From Thermocaproicibacter melissae (GTDB taxonomy: Bacteria; Bacillota; Clostridia; Oscillospirales; Acutalibacteraceae), in NCBI RefSeq assembly GCF_024498295.1, contig NZ_CP101827.1:1492001-1556000 (forward strand): 64,000 nucleotides of DNA, read 5' to 3'. The notes below the pieces were generated by a model, which had not been told where the DNA came from, did no database searches, and worked only from the letters and a program-made list of their open reading frames with translations. This document shows, piece after piece, positions 1 to 8,662 of the stretch. The position numbers and the translations under genes were made by a program. Position 1 is the first letter of the stretch. Each line of letters begins with the position of its first letter.

Positions 1-420
1 GCCGCTGAAAACCGCGATGGAGAGTGTAAGGCAGACGCTCAGCGCCACAGCCGCCGCAACCGGGAGGCCAAGCAGTTCCAGCCCGGCGGACATGCCGACG
101 AACTCCGTCAGAAGGGTGAGCTGGTTTTCCACGAACAGCGCCACAACCTGAAAGGCCATTAGGCCCGTTCCGTAGCGTTCCCGCAGAAGCTGGGTATAGC
201 CTTTCTCCGAGGCGACACCGAGGCGCATCGCCATTTCCTGCACAGTGTAGGTTACGGCAGTCAAGCACAAGGTGAGCGGAATGAACACGGCCCAGCCGAA
301 TTTCGCACCCGTCACGGTGTAGGAAATCAGGCCGCCCGCGTCGTTGTCTGCCATGGCTGCAAGCACGCCGGGGCCAAGGAGCAGAAAAAAAGAGAGAGGC
401 CGCCGCTTTTTTCTGCGCAT
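1..420 (-). CDS. Nramp-family metal ion transporter, N-terminal part
   Basis: The 140 visible residues are the N-terminal part of a polytopic membrane protein; the rest lies beyond the left edge. After a short basic start (MRRKKRRP) comes a first membrane segment with GPGVLAAMADNDAGG near residues 17-30, then further hydrophobic segments and the stretch ENQLTLLTEFVGMSAG. That order is typical of the Nramp (SLC11) family of proton-coupled divalent metal transporters of the inner membrane. The family's TM1 metal motif is normally DPGN; here the equivalent place reads DNDAGG, so the substrate may not be manganese or iron. The TM6 motif that would help decide is outside the window. The ATG at 420 is the only start near the membrane segment. 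The gene follows cysS on the same strand after 71 bp. Confidence 0.7.
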   Translation of the reverse strand, partial: MRRKKRRPLSFFLLLGPGVLAAMADNDAGGLISYTVTGAKFGWAVFIPLTLCLTAVTYTVQEMAMRLGVASEKGYTQLLRERYGTGLMAFQVVALFVENQLTLLTEFVGMSAGLELLGLPVAAAVALSVCLTLSIAVFSG

Positions 421-454
421 GAAAACACCCCCAAAGCAGTCTATGCCTTGGGGG
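421..454 (-). terminator. Candidate intrinsic terminator after cysS
   Basis: Read on the minus strand, CCCCCAA (454-448) and TTGGGGG (434-428) can pair across a short loop and are followed by TGTTTTC. It lies between the cysS stop and the transporter start, so it could end or attenuate cysS transcription. The T run is short, so the call is tentative. Confidence 0.4.
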
Positions 455-491
455 ATAATTTGTTCCGAAGATGAAATTTTGTAAAGCTACC

Positions 492-1898
492 TTATTCCAC
501 AATCTTCCACTTCACGCCGTTAGGTGTGTCTTCGACCACAACATGGCGGGCTTTCAGCTCATCGCGGATGCGGTCGGCTTCCGCCCAGTTCTTCTCCTTG
601 CGGGCCTTTGTGCGCGCCGCAATCAGTGCTTCAATCTCCTCGTCGGCAGATTTCTCCTGTTTTGCGTAGAGCAGGCCGAGTACACCGGCAAGGCTTTCAA
701 ACAAATCGAGCGCGAATGAGCAAAGCTCCTTGGAAGGGGCCTTTTCCGCATTCAGATTGGTGTTGATGTCCTTTGCCAAGTCAAACAGCGCCGCAAGCGC
801 ATCGGCGGTGTTGAGGTCGTCCTCCATCGCCTCAATGAACTGATTCTCGTATTCTTCGAATCTGCGGCGAATCTCCTTTTCGCCCTCTTTTTCGCCGGAC
901 GGCACATGTTCCATGAGGAAGCGGAGATTGTCGCGGCAGTTGTAAAGGCGCTCCAGCGAGGAACGGCACTGCTCCATGACATCCTCGCTGTAATTGATGG
1001 GCGTGCGGTAATGGGCGGAAACCATCAGGAAGCGAATCGGCTCGTAGCCGTATTTTGCCGCCACCTCACGCACCGTGAGGAAATTGCCGAGTGATTTTGA
1101 CATTTTCTTGTTGTTGATGTTGATGTAGCCGTTGTGCATCCAGTAGCGCGCAAATGGAACGCCGTTGCAGCACTCGCTTTGCGCAATCTCATTCTCGTGG
1201 TGGGGGAAGATTAAATCCTGACCGCCGCAGTGAATGTCAATCGTCTTGCCGAGGTAGCGTCGCGCCATGGCGGAGCACTCGATGTGCCAGCCCGGGCGGC
1301 CTTTACCCCACGGGGAATCCCAGCTGGGTTCGCCGGGCTTGGAAGCCTTCCAGAGTGCGAAATCGAGCGGGTCTTCCTTCTGCTCGCCTACGGCGATGCG
1401 CGCGCCGGACATCAGGTCGTCAAGCGGCTGATGGGAGAGCTTGCCGTATTCCTTGTCCTTCTTGGTACGGAAATAAACATCCCCGTTCGGTGCAGGGTAA
1501 GCATATCCCTTTTCCACAAGCGTGGAAACAATCGAAATAATCTCGTCTATGTTCTCCGTTGCCAGCGGATGGACGGTGGCGGGGCGCACGTTGAGGCCCT
1601 CTGCGTCTGTTTTGTATTCTTCAATATACCGGCGCGAAATCGTCAGATAATCGGAATTCTCCTCATTCGCGCGGCGGATGATTTTATCGTCGATATCGGT
1701 GAAGTTCTGTACAAATGTAACCTTCATGCCGCGGTACTCCAAGTAGCGGCGCAGTACGTCAAACACGCAGATAGGCCGCGCGTTGCCGATGTGAATGAAG
1801 TTATAAACCGTCGGTCCGCAGGCGTAAATATGTGCTTCGCCCGGCACGAGGGGAACGAATTCTTCTTTTTGGCGGGTCAGAGTATTGTAAATTTTCAT
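492..1898 (-). CDS. cysS: Cysteine--tRNA ligase
   Basis: CysS charges tRNA-Cys with cysteine in the cytoplasm. The protein is 468 residues, a normal length for the family. Visible class I synthetase marks are the zinc-binding CGPTVYN around residue 27, the HIGH-type signature HIGN at 36-39, WHIECSAM and HHENEIAQSE in the middle (zinc ligands and active site), and the KMSKS loop in KKMSKSLGNF. The open frame extends 35 codons further upstream into the cysE end, but the ATG at 1898 is preceded by AGGAGG at the right distance and begins with the typical MKIYNTLTR. The gene follows cysE by 34 bp and is very probably co-transcribed behind the same T-box leader, a known clostridial and bacillar arrangement that couples cysteine synthesis and charging. 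Confidence 0.97.
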   Translation of the reverse strand: MKIYNTLTRQKEEFVPLVPGEAHIYACGPTVYNFIHIGNARPICVFDVLRRYLEYRGMKVTFVQNFTDIDDKIIRRANEENSDYLTISRRYIEEYKTDAEGLNVRPATVHPLATENIDEIISIVSTLVEKGYAYPAPNGDVYFRTKKDKEYGKLSHQPLDDLMSGARIAVGEQKEDPLDFALWKASKPGEPSWDSPWGKGRPGWHIECSAMARRYLGKTIDIHCGGQDLIFPHHENEIAQSECCNGVPFARYWMHNGYININNKKMSKSLGNFLTVREVAAKYGYEPIRFLMVSAHYRTPINYSEDVMEQCRSSLERLYNCRDNLRFLMEHVPSGEKEGEKEIRRRFEEYENQFIEAMEDDLNTADALAALFDLAKDINTNLNAEKAPSKELCSFALDLFESLAGVLGLLYAKQEKSADEEIEALIAARTKARKEKNWAEADRIRDELKARHVVVEDTPNGVKWKIVE

Positions 1899-1932
1899 GT
1901 TTTTCTGCCTCCTGTTTTTTGAATCGGGATTT

Positions 1933-2589
1933 TCATTCTGCAGATTTCTTCTCCGCTTGGGCTGAAAGCGCGTCAAGCTTTTTCTGAAGGCGTTCGATTT
2001 CACAGCCCAAGTAGCAAAGCTGCTGCGAAACCGGGTCGCTGTAATGAATCTGGTCGAGGTTTGCAGGGCGAACGCCGCTCACGCGCACAACGCGCGCCGG
2101 AACACCCACCGCCGTGGCATTGTCCGGGACTTCGTTGAGCACCACGGCTCCCGCCGCAATGCGGGCATTGTCGCCGACGCGGAACGGTCCAAGGATCTTC
2201 GCGCCCGCGCCCACAAGCACATTGTTGCCGAGCGTGGGGTGGCGCTTGCCGTGGTCTTTGCCGGTGCCGCCGAGCGTTACGCCTTGGTAAAGCGTGCAGT
2301 AGTCACCGATTTCTGCCGTTTCGCCGATAACGACGCCCATGCCGTGGTCGATGAACAATCCCTTTCCGATTTTTGCACCGGGGTGAATCTCAATTCCTGT
2401 TTTATGCCGTGCACGCTGCGAAATATACCTAGCAATAAATTTATGCCCATGTTCGTAAAACCAATGCGCAATGCGGTAAGAACGCACCGCCTTAAACCCC
2501 GAGTACAGGAAAAAGACTTCCCATCTGGAACGTGCCGCAGGGTCACGTTCTATAATGGAATCCAGTTCCTGCTTCAGCTGGTCGAACAT
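1933..2589 (-). CDS. cysE: Serine O-acetyltransferase
   Basis: CysE transfers acetyl from acetyl-CoA to serine, giving O-acetylserine, the first committed step of cysteine synthesis. The 218-residue protein has the short helical N-terminal domain and a left-handed beta-helix C-terminal half built of hexapeptide repeats: HPGAKIGKGLFIDHG, VVIGETAEIG, VTLGGTGKDHGKRHPTLG and VGAGAKILGPFRVG. The histidines and acidic residue in IDHG and KRHPTLG match the family active site. The frame is open for 40 more codons, but these would run into the T-box terminator; the ATG at 2589 has TAGGAGG upstream and starts MFDQLKQEL as usual. It is the first gene of the cysE-cysS transcript. Confidence 0.95.
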   Translation of the reverse strand: MFDQLKQELDSIIERDPAARSRWEVFFLYSGFKAVRSYRIAHWFYEHGHKFIARYISQRARHKTGIEIHPGAKIGKGLFIDHGMGVVIGETAEIGDYCTLYQGVTLGGTGKDHGKRHPTLGNNVLVGAGAKILGPFRVGDNARIAAGAVVLNEVPDNATAVGVPARVVRVSGVRPANLDQIHYSDPVSQQLCYLGCEIERLQKKLDALSAQAEKKSAE

Positions 2590-2639
2590 ATCATCCCTCC
2601 TAAAGGTCTCTTGCCGGAACTTCAAGAACCTTATGAAAT

Positions 2640-2943
2640 TCCGGAACACAGAAAAAACGCCTCCGTCCCCTTTTTGGGGGACGGAGGCGGTAAAAGTCCG
2701 CGGTTCCACTCCGTTTTATCACTCATAACAGCCAATAACGAGGCCACCCGTGCGGAGATACTGCAAGTTCCCCCCGCCCGCTCGCGGATGCATTTCGCCG
2801 CCCGTCCGACAAAAAGCGCTTTCAGCCGATGACGCTTTTTCTCTGTTGCCTTCCATGGCGGTTACTTCTTCCGGTCAACACGTTTTCCTCATAACAGCAT
2901 ATTCGCGGCCCCTGCCGCCTGTTACCCGAAAATTCTTCTACCA
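2640..2943 (-). promoter_or_regulatory. T-box riboswitch leader of cysE-cysS (probably cysteine)
   Basis: On the minus strand the leader holds the T-box core GGAGTGGAACCGCG (2712-2699), which pairs with the acceptor end of uncharged tRNA. Directly after it comes a strong GC-rich terminator: a 13-bp stem formed by 2689-2677 and 2670-2658, followed by six T residues. Upstream are about 230 nt able to form the usual stem I-III region. Because the genes are cysE and cysS, the expected specifier is a cysteine codon; UGC triplets occur in the first stem region and again before the core, but I did not fold the RNA to decide which is the specifier. Uncharged tRNA-Cys should favour the antiterminator and switch the operon on. 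Confidence 0.9.
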
Positions 2944-2972
2944 AGTATAGTACAATTCCAAAATTCTGTAAA
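2944..2972 (-). promoter_or_regulatory. Sigma-A promoter of the cysE-cysS T-box transcript
   Basis: Minus-strand TTTACA (2972-2967), a 17-bp spacer and TATACT (2949-2944) form a near-consensus vegetative promoter just upstream of the T-box leader and just upstream of the convergent-free gap to pgsA. Confidence 0.75.
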
Positions 2973-2982
2973 CACCTGTCTC

Positions 2983-3555
2983 TTATTTTTCAGCGAGAAT
3001 CAGGTGCATATTCTGCTTCATATAAATTACTCCTGAAACAACCGTCAGCGCCGCTGCAATCCAAAGGAGCGCCGTGCCCACAATTTCAACCGGCAGAACG
3101 CTTCCCGTAAAGGCCATCAGTTCCTTTACGCTTCTGTAAGTAAGGATGAACAGAATCGCGGCCATTTGGCTCACGGTCTTCGCTTTTCCCCATTTGTTTG
3201 CGGGAATTACGATTCCGCCCGCATCCAAAGCAAGCAGGCGAATCGAGGTTACAAGCAGTTCACGCGCAATGATAATCAGCACGCACCAGACATCGGCAAG
3301 GTCAAGCTGCAGGAAACAGACAAGCGCCGTAATCACAAGGAGCTTGTCCGCTAACGGATCAAGGAATTTTCCGAAATTAGTCACGAGGTTCCGCTCGCGT
3401 GCAATCTTGCCGTCATAATGGTCGGTCAGCGAAGCCGCGAGGAAAACTACCAAGGCCCAAACGGTGTGATACGGCAAAAAGGAATACAGTACTAAGACCG
3501 CAAACACCGGCACCAAAACTACGCGCAACACCGTGAGTTTATTCGGAAGATTCAT
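2983..3555 (-). CDS. pgsA: CDP-diacylglycerol--glycerol-3-phosphate 3-phosphatidyltransferase
   Basis: PgsA makes phosphatidylglycerophosphate from CDP-diacylglycerol and glycerol-3-phosphate in the membrane, the committed step to phosphatidylglycerol and cardiolipin. The 190-residue protein is all membrane segments apart from the CDP-alcohol phosphotransferase signature, which reads D..DGKIAR then eight residues, G, three, D, three, D (in DHYDGKIARERN followed by GKFLDPLADK near residues 46-72). It opens with MNLPNKLTVLR, a standard start for the family. The ATG overlaps the rimO stop codon by four bases, so it is translationally coupled as the last gene of the recA-recX-rimO-pgsA operon. 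Confidence 0.93.
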   Translation of the reverse strand: MNLPNKLTVLRVVLVPVFAVLVLYSFLPYHTVWALVVFLAASLTDHYDGKIARERNLVTNFGKFLDPLADKLLVITALVCFLQLDLADVWCVLIIIARELLVTSIRLLALDAGGIVIPANKWGKAKTVSQMAAILFILTYRSVKELMAFTGSVLPVEIVGTALLWIAAALTVVSGVIYMKQNMHLILAEK

Positions 3556-4898
3556 TCCGTTTCCTCCTCTTCCGTAATTTCGCCGGTCAGGTCTCCGTCA
3601 ATGCAGTCGGTGATTTTTACCCGGACAAAATGGCCGGGCACCGGTTTTTTCCCGGTCGCACGGAAATAAATTTTCCCGTCGACGTCCGGCGCATCCATAT
3701 AGGACCGCCCAAACCAGCAATCAGCATAACGGTCAAATCCCTCTGTGAGGACGCGGAGTACACGACCTTTCATGTTTTCTCCCATATCCTGCATGAGGTT
3801 CATCTGAATTTCCATAATCATTCCCGCGCGGCGCTGCTTCTCGTCTTCCTCAATCTGGTTTGGAAGTTCTGCCGCCACCGTGCCTTCCTCCTGCGAGTAG
3901 GCAAAGCAGCCGAGGCGCTCAAAGCGCATTTCCCGCACGAAAGTGCAAAGCTCGTCAAATTGCTCCTCCGTTTCACCGGGGTACCCGGCAATCAGCGTTG
4001 TGCGAAGCACGAGGTTCGGCACCATCGCGCGCATCTTCTGAATCAGTGCGGTCAGTTCCGCACGGGTTCCCCTGCGGCGCATGGAGCGCAGAATCTCGTC
4101 ATTGCAGTGCTGAATCGGCAGGTCGATGTATTTCACAACTTTCTTCTCCTCCGCAATGGTCTGGAGAAGTTCGTCGGTCACCGTGTCCGGGTAAGCGTAA
4201 AGCACACGCAGCCACTCGACGCCGTCAATCTTCGCAAGACGGCGCAGAAGTTCCGCCAACATTGGCTTCCCGTAAAGATCCATGCCGTAGCGCGTGGTGT
4301 CCTGCGCAATCAGAATCAGTTCCTTCGCCCCGTTCTCCGCAAGACGGCGGGCTTCCGCTTCCACATCTTCCAGCGTACGCGAACGATATTTCCCGCGAAT
4401 CATCGGAATCGCGCAGTAAGAGCAGCGGTTGCTGCACCCTTCCGCGATTTTCAGGTAAGCAGACCAACTCGGCGTCAGGAGAAGGCGCTCGCCGCAGAGC
4501 GGGAGAAGCGTCTTTTCCGGAAACACCTCATTGGTTTTGCCTTCGAGCACCTCGCGCACGATCGAGACAATATCCCCGTTTGCGCCAATGCCCACAACGG
4601 CGTCTGCTTCCGGAATCTCTTTGCGGACCTCTTCTCGGTAGCGCTCCGCAAGGCAGCCTGTCACGACGATTGCCTTGATTCTTCCTTCTTTTTTGAGGCG
4701 CGCCAGCTCCAAAATTTCCTCGATGGCTTCCTCTTTCGCCGCGGTGATAAAGCCGCAGGTGTTGACAATCGCCACATCGGCAAGTGCCGCGTCGTCCTTT
4801 ATCTCATAGCCTGCACGTTGCAGGGCTCCAAGCATAATCTCGCCGTCCACCTGATTTTTGGCGCAACCGAGATTGACCAATCCTACTGAATTTGCCAT
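3552..4898 (-). CDS. rimO: Ribosomal protein uS12 methylthiotransferase
   Basis: RimO is a radical SAM enzyme that methylthiolates a conserved aspartate of ribosomal protein S12. The 448-residue protein has the three-domain layout: an N-terminal MTTase domain with cysteines in LGCAKNQVDGE (C12), VNTCGF and VTGCLAERY that bind one iron-sulfur cluster; a radical SAM core with CSNRCSYC near residue 155, carrying the CxxxCxxC that binds the second cluster; and a C-terminal TRAM domain. The N-terminal CAKNQVD wording separates RimO from MiaB (which has GCQMN). It abuts recX with no gap and overlaps pgsA by four bases, so it belongs to the recA operon. Confidence 0.95.
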   Translation of the reverse strand: MANSVGLVNLGCAKNQVDGEIMLGALQRAGYEIKDDAALADVAIVNTCGFITAAKEEAIEEILELARLKKEGRIKAIVVTGCLAERYREEVRKEIPEADAVVGIGANGDIVSIVREVLEGKTNEVFPEKTLLPLCGERLLLTPSWSAYLKIAEGCSNRCSYCAIPMIRGKYRSRTLEDVEAEARRLAENGAKELILIAQDTTRYGMDLYGKPMLAELLRRLAKIDGVEWLRVLYAYPDTVTDELLQTIAEEKKVVKYIDLPIQHCNDEILRSMRRRGTRAELTALIQKMRAMVPNLVLRTTLIAGYPGETEEQFDELCTFVREMRFERLGCFAYSQEEGTVAAELPNQIEEDEKQRRAGMIMEIQMNLMQDMGENMKGRVLRVLTEGFDRYADCWFGRSYMDAPDVDGKIYFRATGKKPVPGHFVRVKITDCIDGDLTGEITEEEETE

Positions 4899-5516
4899 TT
4901 ATTCATCCTCATTACTAGCTGTAAATTCATTCAGGACGCAGCGAATATCGTCCCATTGATACCCAAGGCGCTGTAGGGCAGCTACCGTTTTTCGGCGGCC
5001 CTTTTCATCACCGAGGTACCTTTCGTATTTTCTCTCGACCAACTCGCGGATTGCTTCCTGCGGGTCGGTCCGCGCTTCTTCCACGGCTTCCTGTGCAAGT
5101 TCAGGCGGGATTCCGCGGCGCATCAGTTCCATGCGCACACGCCCGGCAGCATAGTGTTTCCGTGCAAAAAGCTCCCTAGCGAGCGTGCGGGCATACTCCT
5201 CGTCGTTCACAAGGCCCAGTTCCGCCATGCGGGCAGCGACTTTCTCCGCAGCCTCCCGCGGAACCGTACGGCTCAGTTTCCGGGCAAGCTCCTTTTCGGA
5301 GTGCGCACGAAAACCGAGCAGATACATCGCCTTCTGTTCCGCGCGGCGGGCATCGCTTGCGGCAATCAAGTTTCGGAGCTGCTCGTCGTCGAGCTCGTCC
5401 CCCGGCTTTAAGCCGGACTTCAAATAGACCTCGGCGTCGAGGTCAACCGCTTTTTCACCGTCGATGTAAAGCGCCACAAGGCCCTTTCGCCGCGGCTCGA
5501 CGGCGGTGAGCATCAT
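4899..5516 (-). CDS. recX: Regulatory protein RecX
   Basis: RecX binds RecA filaments and tunes their activity. The 205-residue protein has an N-terminal segment of beta character ([14 protein letters not shown]) and the three-helix RecX repeats, recognisable in [15 protein letters not shown]-type text (here [18 protein letters not shown]), [17 protein letters not shown] and [16 protein letters not shown]. The first ATG overlaps the recA stop codon by four bases, so translation is coupled to recA; a second ATG follows directly. Position right after recA fits the role as its modulator. Confidence 0.92.
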   Translation of the reverse strand: MMLTAVEPRRKGLVALYIDGEKAVDLDAEVYLKSGLKPGDELDDEQLRNLIAASDARRAEQKAMYLLGFRAHSEKELARKLSRTVPREAAEKVAARMAELGLVNDEEYARTLARELFARKHYAAGRVRMELMRRGIPPELAQEAVEEARTDPQEAIRELVERKYERYLGDEKGRRKTVAALQRLGYQWDDIRCVLNEFTASNEDE

Positions 5517-6700
5517 GTGTCGTCAACCTCAATGTCAATATCCGCGCCGTAGCGGGAATCGTCCTCCACAACCGGCGCAGTCTCTTTCACGCTCACGGGT
5601 TTTACGCCGCTTGAGGCGGTTTTCGCAGTATTTCCGGGAACTTTGGTAAAGAGCTTAGAAGCGTTTTCATCCTTGCGGATTTCCGCCTCGATTTCGTCCC
5701 GGATTTCCGGATGCTCATCGAGGAAGGCCTTCGCATTCTCACGACCCTGCCCGAGACGGGTCTCCTTGTACGAGAACCATGAGCCACCCTTCTGGATGAT
5801 ATCAAGTGCCACACCGAGGTCAAGCACCTCGCCGGTGTGCGAAATCCCATGGCCATACATCATGTCAAACTCTGCGGTGCGGAACGGCGGAGCAATCTTA
5901 TTCTTCACGACACGCACACGTGTGCGGGCTCCAACTTGGTCGTTGCCGACCTTAATGGCCTCGCCCTTGCGCACGTCAAGGCGCACGGAGGCGTAGAACT
6001 TCAACGCGCGGCCGCCCGTTGTCACTTCGGGGCTGCCGTAGATTACGCCGATTTTTTCACGCAGCTGGTTGATGAAAATTGCCACGCAGTTGGATTTTGA
6101 GATGGCACCTGCCAGTTTGCGAAGTGCCTGCGACATCAGCCTCGCCTGCAGGCCGACGGCGTTGTCGCCCATTTCGCCCTCGATTTCCGCGCGCGGAACG
6201 AGCGCCGCCACGGAGTCGATGACGATGATATCGATTGCGCCCGAACGAACGAGCGCTTCGGTGATTTCCAATGCCTGTTCGCCGGTATCCGGCTGAGAAA
6301 CGAGGAGGGAATCCACATCTACCCCAAGGGCAGAGGCATAAACCGGGTCAAGGGCGTGCTCCACGTCGATGAACGCGGCATTGCCGCCGGTTTTCTGTGC
6401 TTCTGCCACGCAGTGCAGCGCCAGAGTCGTTTTGCCGGAGCTTTCCGGTCCGTATATTTCGACGATGCGTCCGCGGGGAAGTCCGCCGATTCCGAGCGCA
6501 AGGTCAAGTCCCAGGGAACCTGTGGAAATTGCCTCCACCTGCATGGCCTGGTTCTGCCCCAGACGCATGACAGCTCCCTTTCCGAACTGCTTTTCAATTC
6601 GCGCCAGTGCTGTTTCCAGCGCGATTTTCTTTTCATCGGCATTTGAAACTTCCGTAACCGTTTTGGTAAGCTTTTTGCTTGCCGCGCCTTTTTCCGACAT
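5513..6700 (-). CDS. recA: Recombinase RecA
   Basis: RecA coats single-stranded DNA, drives strand exchange in recombinational repair and triggers LexA self-cleavage. The 395-residue protein has Walker A GPESSGKT at residues 84-91, the Walker B region [10 protein letters not shown], the RecA signature [13 protein letters not shown] and the L2-type stretch with TTGGRALKF. Its N-terminus is about 20 residues longer than in Escherichia coli and its tail is acidic, as common in Clostridia. The ATG at 6700 has GGGAGGAAG upstream. It heads a four-gene operon with recX, rimO and pgsA; a consensus promoter and a degenerate SOS box precede it. Confidence 0.98.
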   Translation of the reverse strand: MSEKGAASKKLTKTVTEVSNADEKKIALETALARIEKQFGKGAVMRLGQNQAMQVEAISTGSLGLDLALGIGGLPRGRIVEIYGPESSGKTTLALHCVAEAQKTGGNAAFIDVEHALDPVYASALGVDVDSLLVSQPDTGEQALEITEALVRSGAIDIIVIDSVAALVPRAEIEGEMGDNAVGLQARLMSQALRKLAGAISKSNCVAIFINQLREKIGVIYGSPEVTTGGRALKFYASVRLDVRKGEAIKVGNDQVGARTRVRVVKNKIAPPFRTAEFDMMYGHGISHTGEVLDLGVALDIIQKGGSWFSYKETRLGQGRENAKAFLDEHPEIRDEIEAEIRKDENASKLFTKVPGNTAKTASSGVKPVSVKETAPVVEDDSRYGADIDIEVDDT

Positions 6701-6724
6701 ATTGCTTCCTCCCGTCGCTACCCT

Positions 6725-6738
6725 CGAACAAAGTTTAG
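6725..6738. promoter_or_regulatory. Possible degenerate LexA (SOS) box at recA
   Basis: CGAACAAAGTTTAG matches the Gram-positive SOS consensus CGAACATATGTTCG at 10 of 14 places, with one good half-site (CGAAC). It sits just downstream of the recA -10 element, where a repressor would block transcription. The second half-site is poor, so this is tentative. Confidence 0.35.
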
Positions 6739-6741
6739 CTT

Positions 6742-6770
6742 ATTATATGTTATTTTCGCGTGAAAAGCAA
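6742..6770 (-). promoter_or_regulatory. Sigma-A promoter of recA
   Basis: Minus-strand TTGCTT (6770-6765), 17-bp spacer, TATAAT (6747-6742). It lies 42 bp upstream of the recA ATG and is a near-perfect vegetative promoter. Confidence 0.8.
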
Positions 6771-6848
6771 GGCGGCGTAACCCCCGCCGAATGGGCCTTT
6801 CCGCATTCTCACGATAAATTTACAACCTGCGGGCAGGCGAAAAAGGTT

Positions 6849-7697
6849 TCAGGCACGCCGCATGCCTGAAACCACCCGCTCGATTCCGTTAAGGTCGCGA
6901 AACACATGAATTTTCTCCAATGTCCCGGCGAACAGTTTTGCCACATCCTCGGCTTGTCCCTCACCGATTTCCACGGCAGCTACACCGCCCGGTTTGAGCT
7001 TCGGCAGCCAGATTTCCGCAATGGCGCGGTAAAACACGAGCCCGTCCTCTCCGCCGTCAAGGGCTTCGTGCGGCTCGCGCTGCACTTCACGCTGAAGCGT
7101 GGGAATTTCTTCCCGGCGCACATACGGCGGGTTGGAAACCACCGCGTCGAGTGCGGGAAACCCTTCCGTCGAGGCGGCGTCGAGCACATCCAGCAAAACG
7201 GCTTCCACACGGGAAAGGCCCGTTTTTTTAATGTTACGCCGCAGAAAACGCATGGCAGCCGGGAATTTCTCCACGGCCTTCACGCGCGCGTCGGGCAACA
7301 GCGATGCTAGGCCGAGCGCGACGGCTCCCGTTCCCGCGCACAAATCCGCAATCTGCGGGTTTTCTCTTTCCTTCAGCATCTCCGCTGCGGTTCGCACCAG
7401 CAGTTCCGTTTCCTCCCGGGGGACCAGAACACCCTCCCCCACTTCGAGCATCATGCCGAGGAACGGCCATTCGCCCAGAATATACTGCAGCGGCCTTCCG
7501 CCCGCCCGTTCGCGCGCAAGCGCAAGATACCGCTCCGCTTTCTCTGCATCCGCCTCGGCGTAGGACTGCAGAATCCGCTGCTGGCGGTCAAACCCGAATA
7601 CCTTTTCAAATAAACAGCCCGCGTCAAAATCCGGGGAATCGCAGCCCGCCTGCACGAGGAGGCGCTTCCCCTCGCGGTAAACCTCCCCGATATTCAT
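6849..7697 (-). CDS. prmC: Release factor N5-glutamine methyltransferase
   Basis: PrmC methylates the glutamine of the GGQ motif in peptide chain release factors. The 282-residue protein has an N-terminal helical substrate-binding part (with GGRPLQYILGEWPFLG), a Rossmann SAM-binding site (IADLCAGTGAVALGL, residues 117-130) and the catalytic NPPY at 189-192. Length and motif order fit the HemK/PrmC family. The start overlaps the upstream DUF1385 stop codon by four bases; it is the last gene of an operon that begins with the lipoprotein gene at 12260. Confidence 0.95.
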   Translation of the reverse strand: MNIGEVYREGKRLLVQAGCDSPDFDAGCLFEKVFGFDRQQRILQSYAEADAEKAERYLALARERAGGRPLQYILGEWPFLGMMLEVGEGVLVPREETELLVRTAAEMLKERENPQIADLCAGTGAVALGLASLLPDARVKAVEKFPAAMRFLRRNIKKTGLSRVEAVLLDVLDAASTEGFPALDAVVSNPPYVRREEIPTLQREVQREPHEALDGGEDGLVFYRAIAEIWLPKLKPGGVAAVEIGEGQAEDVAKLFAGTLEKIHVFRDLNGIERVVSGMRRA

Positions 7698-8662
7698 GCC
7701 GCGTCTTCCGGAACGACGGCGCGGTCGCTTCCGTCCTCGGGAATAACTTCCCGCATGGCGGCAATGGCAACCTCAATCATGCTGTCGTCCGGCTCCTTTG
7801 TGGTAATGCGCTGCATCCAAAGGCCGGGCGCGGAAATAATGTGCGTAAGCGTGTTGTCGTTCCTTCCGCAGTAACGAATCAATTCGTATCCGACGCCCAT
7901 CACAACGGGAATGCAGAGCAGCTTGGCAAACGTGCGAAGCAGTGGCGACGTGAACGGAATGAAAAAGCCGATGATAATGCCGATAAGGAGCATCAGCACG
8001 AGGAAGCTCGTGCCGCAGCGCGGGTGAAAGCGCTGGTGTTTGCGCACGTTTTCGACCGTAAGCTCCTCGTTGTTTTCATAGCAAAAGATGGTCTTATGCT
8101 CCGCTCCGTGATATTGGAACACGCGGCGCACATCGGGAATCGCGGCACATAGAGCAATGTATCCGAGGAAAATCGCAATGCGCATCAGGCCCTCGATGGG
8201 TGAACGCCAGCCCGAAATTGACGGGCCGGCAGCGTTCTGAATCAGGTTGAAAATCCATGTCGGCAGGACAAAGAACAGTGCAATCGCCAGCACAACTCCG
8301 AGGACAGCACCCACCGCGGAAAGGACACTCATGGTCTTATCGCCGAATTTTTCTTCAATCCAGCGGTCAAACTTTGATTCTTCTTCCTCTTCGCCCTCCG
8401 GAGTGCTTTTTTCCGTAGAAAGCGCAAGCGCCTTGTAGCCGATGGAAAGCGAATCGACAAACGCGGCGACGCCCCGTAAAACGGGAAGGCGCCACAGCTT
8501 ATTTTTTTGCTGAAGGCTATTGATGTTCATTTCCTCCACGGAAATGCTTCCGTCCGGCAAGCGCACGGCAATCTCCGTTTTTTTCGGGCCGCGCATCATG
8601 ATGCCTTCAACAAGCGCCTGCCCGCCGATTGACGTAATGTATTTTGTCTTCTCCCTGCTCAT
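7694..8662 (-). CDS. DUF1385 family membrane protein (YqhQ-like)
   Basis: This 322-residue protein belongs to the DUF1385/YqhQ family, found widely in Firmicutes beside prmC and of unknown biochemical function. The family opening SIGGQALVEGIMMRGP is present at residues 11-26. Several hydrophobic segments lie in the middle (around VLSAVGAVLGVVLAIALFF and after RRVFQYHGAEHKTIFCYE), the latter being a conserved motif with HGAEHK and a nearby HPRCGTSFL that could bind a metal. Start and stop overlap the neighbouring kinase and prmC by four bases each, so expression is coupled. Confidence 0.88.
   Translation of the reverse strand: MSREKTKYITSIGGQALVEGIMMRGPKKTEIAVRLPDGSISVEEMNINSLQQKNKLWRLPVLRGVAAFVDSLSIGYKALALSTEKSTPEGEEEEESKFDRWIEEKFGDKTMSVLSAVGAVLGVVLAIALFFVLPTWIFNLIQNAAGPSISGWRSPIEGLMRIAIFLGYIALCAAIPDVRRVFQYHGAEHKTIFCYENNEELTVENVRKHQRFHPRCGTSFLVLMLLIGIIIGFFIPFTSPLLRTFAKLLCIPVVMGVGYELIRYCGRNDNTLTHIISAPGLWMQRITTKEPDDSMIEVAIAAMREVIPEDGSDRAVVPEDAA

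Noticed and set aside
3630-4889. A 419-codon plus-strand frame antisense to rimO
   Set aside because: Shadow frame; rimO has full radical SAM and TRAM motifs on the other strand.
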